A stretch of DNA of 5,734 bases. Source: Pseudomonadota bacterium (GTDB lineage: Bacteria > Pseudomonadota > Gammaproteobacteria > Steroidobacterales > Rariloculaceae). Positions within the stretch are counted from its first letter, which is position 1. Each line of letters opens with the position of its first letter. The notes beneath the pieces were generated by a model. It saw only the letters and a program-made list of their open reading frames with translations. It was not told the origin of the DNA and ran no database searches. The translations under genes and the position numbers were made by a program. Positions 5,274 to 5,734 of this stretch are shown one piece after another. The stretch spans positions 1 to 5,734 of the forward strand of contig VYEH01000446.1 of NCBI GenBank assembly GCA_009843005.1, written 5' to 3'.

Positions 5274-5734
5274 GTACGCCGCACAGCCAGACCAGGGGCA
5301 GGCCCAGGAGCGCCGTGGGGTCCGTCGATTCGATGGATTCGAACAGCGTGATCCCGAGTCCCTCGGCCTGGAAGCCGCCGGTACAGCTATAGGGGCGCTC
5401 AAGATCCACGTATCGCTCCACCCGCGGCCGTTCGAGGTCCAGAAAACGCACGCGCGTCCTGTCGATGCCCTTGAAGCGGCGGCCCGTGGGCCCATCCAGG
5501 ACCACGCAGGCGGTATGGAAGGAGACTGTCTTGCCCGCGCAGTCCATGAGTTGGCGGACAGCGGTGCTGCGGTCGCCGGGCTTCCTGAGCAGCCGCCCAT
5601 TGGCCGCAGCCGTCTGGTCGGCGCCGATGACGACCGCATCGGCCACATCGGCCGACCGGCATATCCGGTCGATCTTGGCGCCGGCAAGCCGGATGGCGAG
5701 ATCGCGGGCGTGTTCGCCGGGCCGGGCGGATTCG
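5212..5734 (-). CDS. yceF: Maf-family nucleotide pyrophosphatase, YceF type (5' end beyond window)
   Basis: This is a Maf/HAM1-like nucleotide pyrophosphatase. YceF of E. coli hydrolyses 7-methyl-GTP to the monophosphate and pyrophosphate, and is thought to clear modified nucleotides. About 173 residues are visible. The frame is open to the right edge, where the first residues (ESARPGEHARDLAIRLA) match the position just after the family VDE motif. About 32 N-terminal residues, including the SxSPRR motif, are therefore missing. The catalytic motif VIGADQT is present with its Asp. The C-terminal GGFQAEGLGITLFESIES and ALLGLPLVWLCGVLR closely resemble YceF. The apparent start at GTG 5646 would cut off conserved helices and is not the real one. 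The protein ends about ten residues beyond the E. coli length, at TAG 5214-5212, inside the 3' end of rluC. The reversed orientation after rluC is the same as in E. coli. The m7GTP preference is inferred from subfamily resemblance. Confidence 0.93.
   Translation of the reverse strand, partial: ESARPGEHARDLAIRLAGAKIDRICRSADVADAVVIGADQTAAANGRLLRKPGDRSTAVRQLMDCAGKTVSFHTACVVLDGPTGRRFKGIDRTRVRFLDLERPRVERYVDLERPYSCTGGFQAEGLGITLFESIESTDPTALLGLPLVWLCGVLREIGLDPLGPGRADPASPG

Noticed and set aside
5187..5687. 166-codon minus-strand frame overlapping maf
   Set aside because: It is a shadow of maf in another frame. The maf frame contains the clear YceF motifs, and this one has none.

Overview
The window is a GC-rich piece of a proteobacterial chromosome, most likely a gammaproteobacterium. 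The evidence is the gene order rne (-), rluC (+), maf/yceF (-). The divergent rne/rluC pair and the reversed yceF after rluC match the order I recall from Escherichia coli. The RNase E catalytic half also matches E. coli RNase E so closely that the known functional residues fall at the same residue numbers. A free-living, GC-rich lineage (Pseudomonas- or Chromatiales-like) would fit, but I cannot place the genus.

Layout. Positions 8-556 (+) encode a low-molecular-weight protein-tyrosine phosphatase. After 55 nt comes 612-1706 (+), a secreted PotD-type ABC-transporter solute-binding protein with no permease or ATPase gene beside it. A 96-nt gap with two small inverted repeats separates it from the convergent rne gene (3857 down to 1803, minus), which encodes a short 684-residue RNase E. 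A 432-nt non-coding stretch (3858-4289) follows. It is the presumed rne leader and also holds the rluC promoter region, and it is dense in inverted repeats. rluC (4290-5273, +) is next. A Maf/YceF nucleotide pyrophosphatase gene (minus) overlaps the 3' end of rluC by 62 bp and runs off the right edge, lacking about 32 N-terminal residues.

How the genes relate. rne, rluC and maf form an old RNA-metabolism neighbourhood: mRNA decay and rRNA processing, 23S rRNA pseudouridylation, and hydrolysis of modified nucleotides. They are not one operon. The phosphatase and the solute-binding protein may share a transcript pointing toward rne. From memory, some pseudomonads have kdsB, an LMW-PTP gene and murB beside rne, so the solute-binding gene may sit where murB is elsewhere.

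I see no mobile element, CRISPR array, tRNA or rRNA, and no clearly new multi-gene system. The most interesting material is the structured rne leader. It contains a long hairpin with an 11-nt one-sided bulge, a second two-segment hairpin, and a hairpin that presents a Shine-Dalgarno-like GGAGG in its loop. This suggests leader-mediated autoregulation of RNase E, as known in enterobacteria, in a leader I could not match base-for-base to E. coli from memory. The second point of interest is the shortened, very basic RNase E tail, which keeps a candidate membrane-binding helix.
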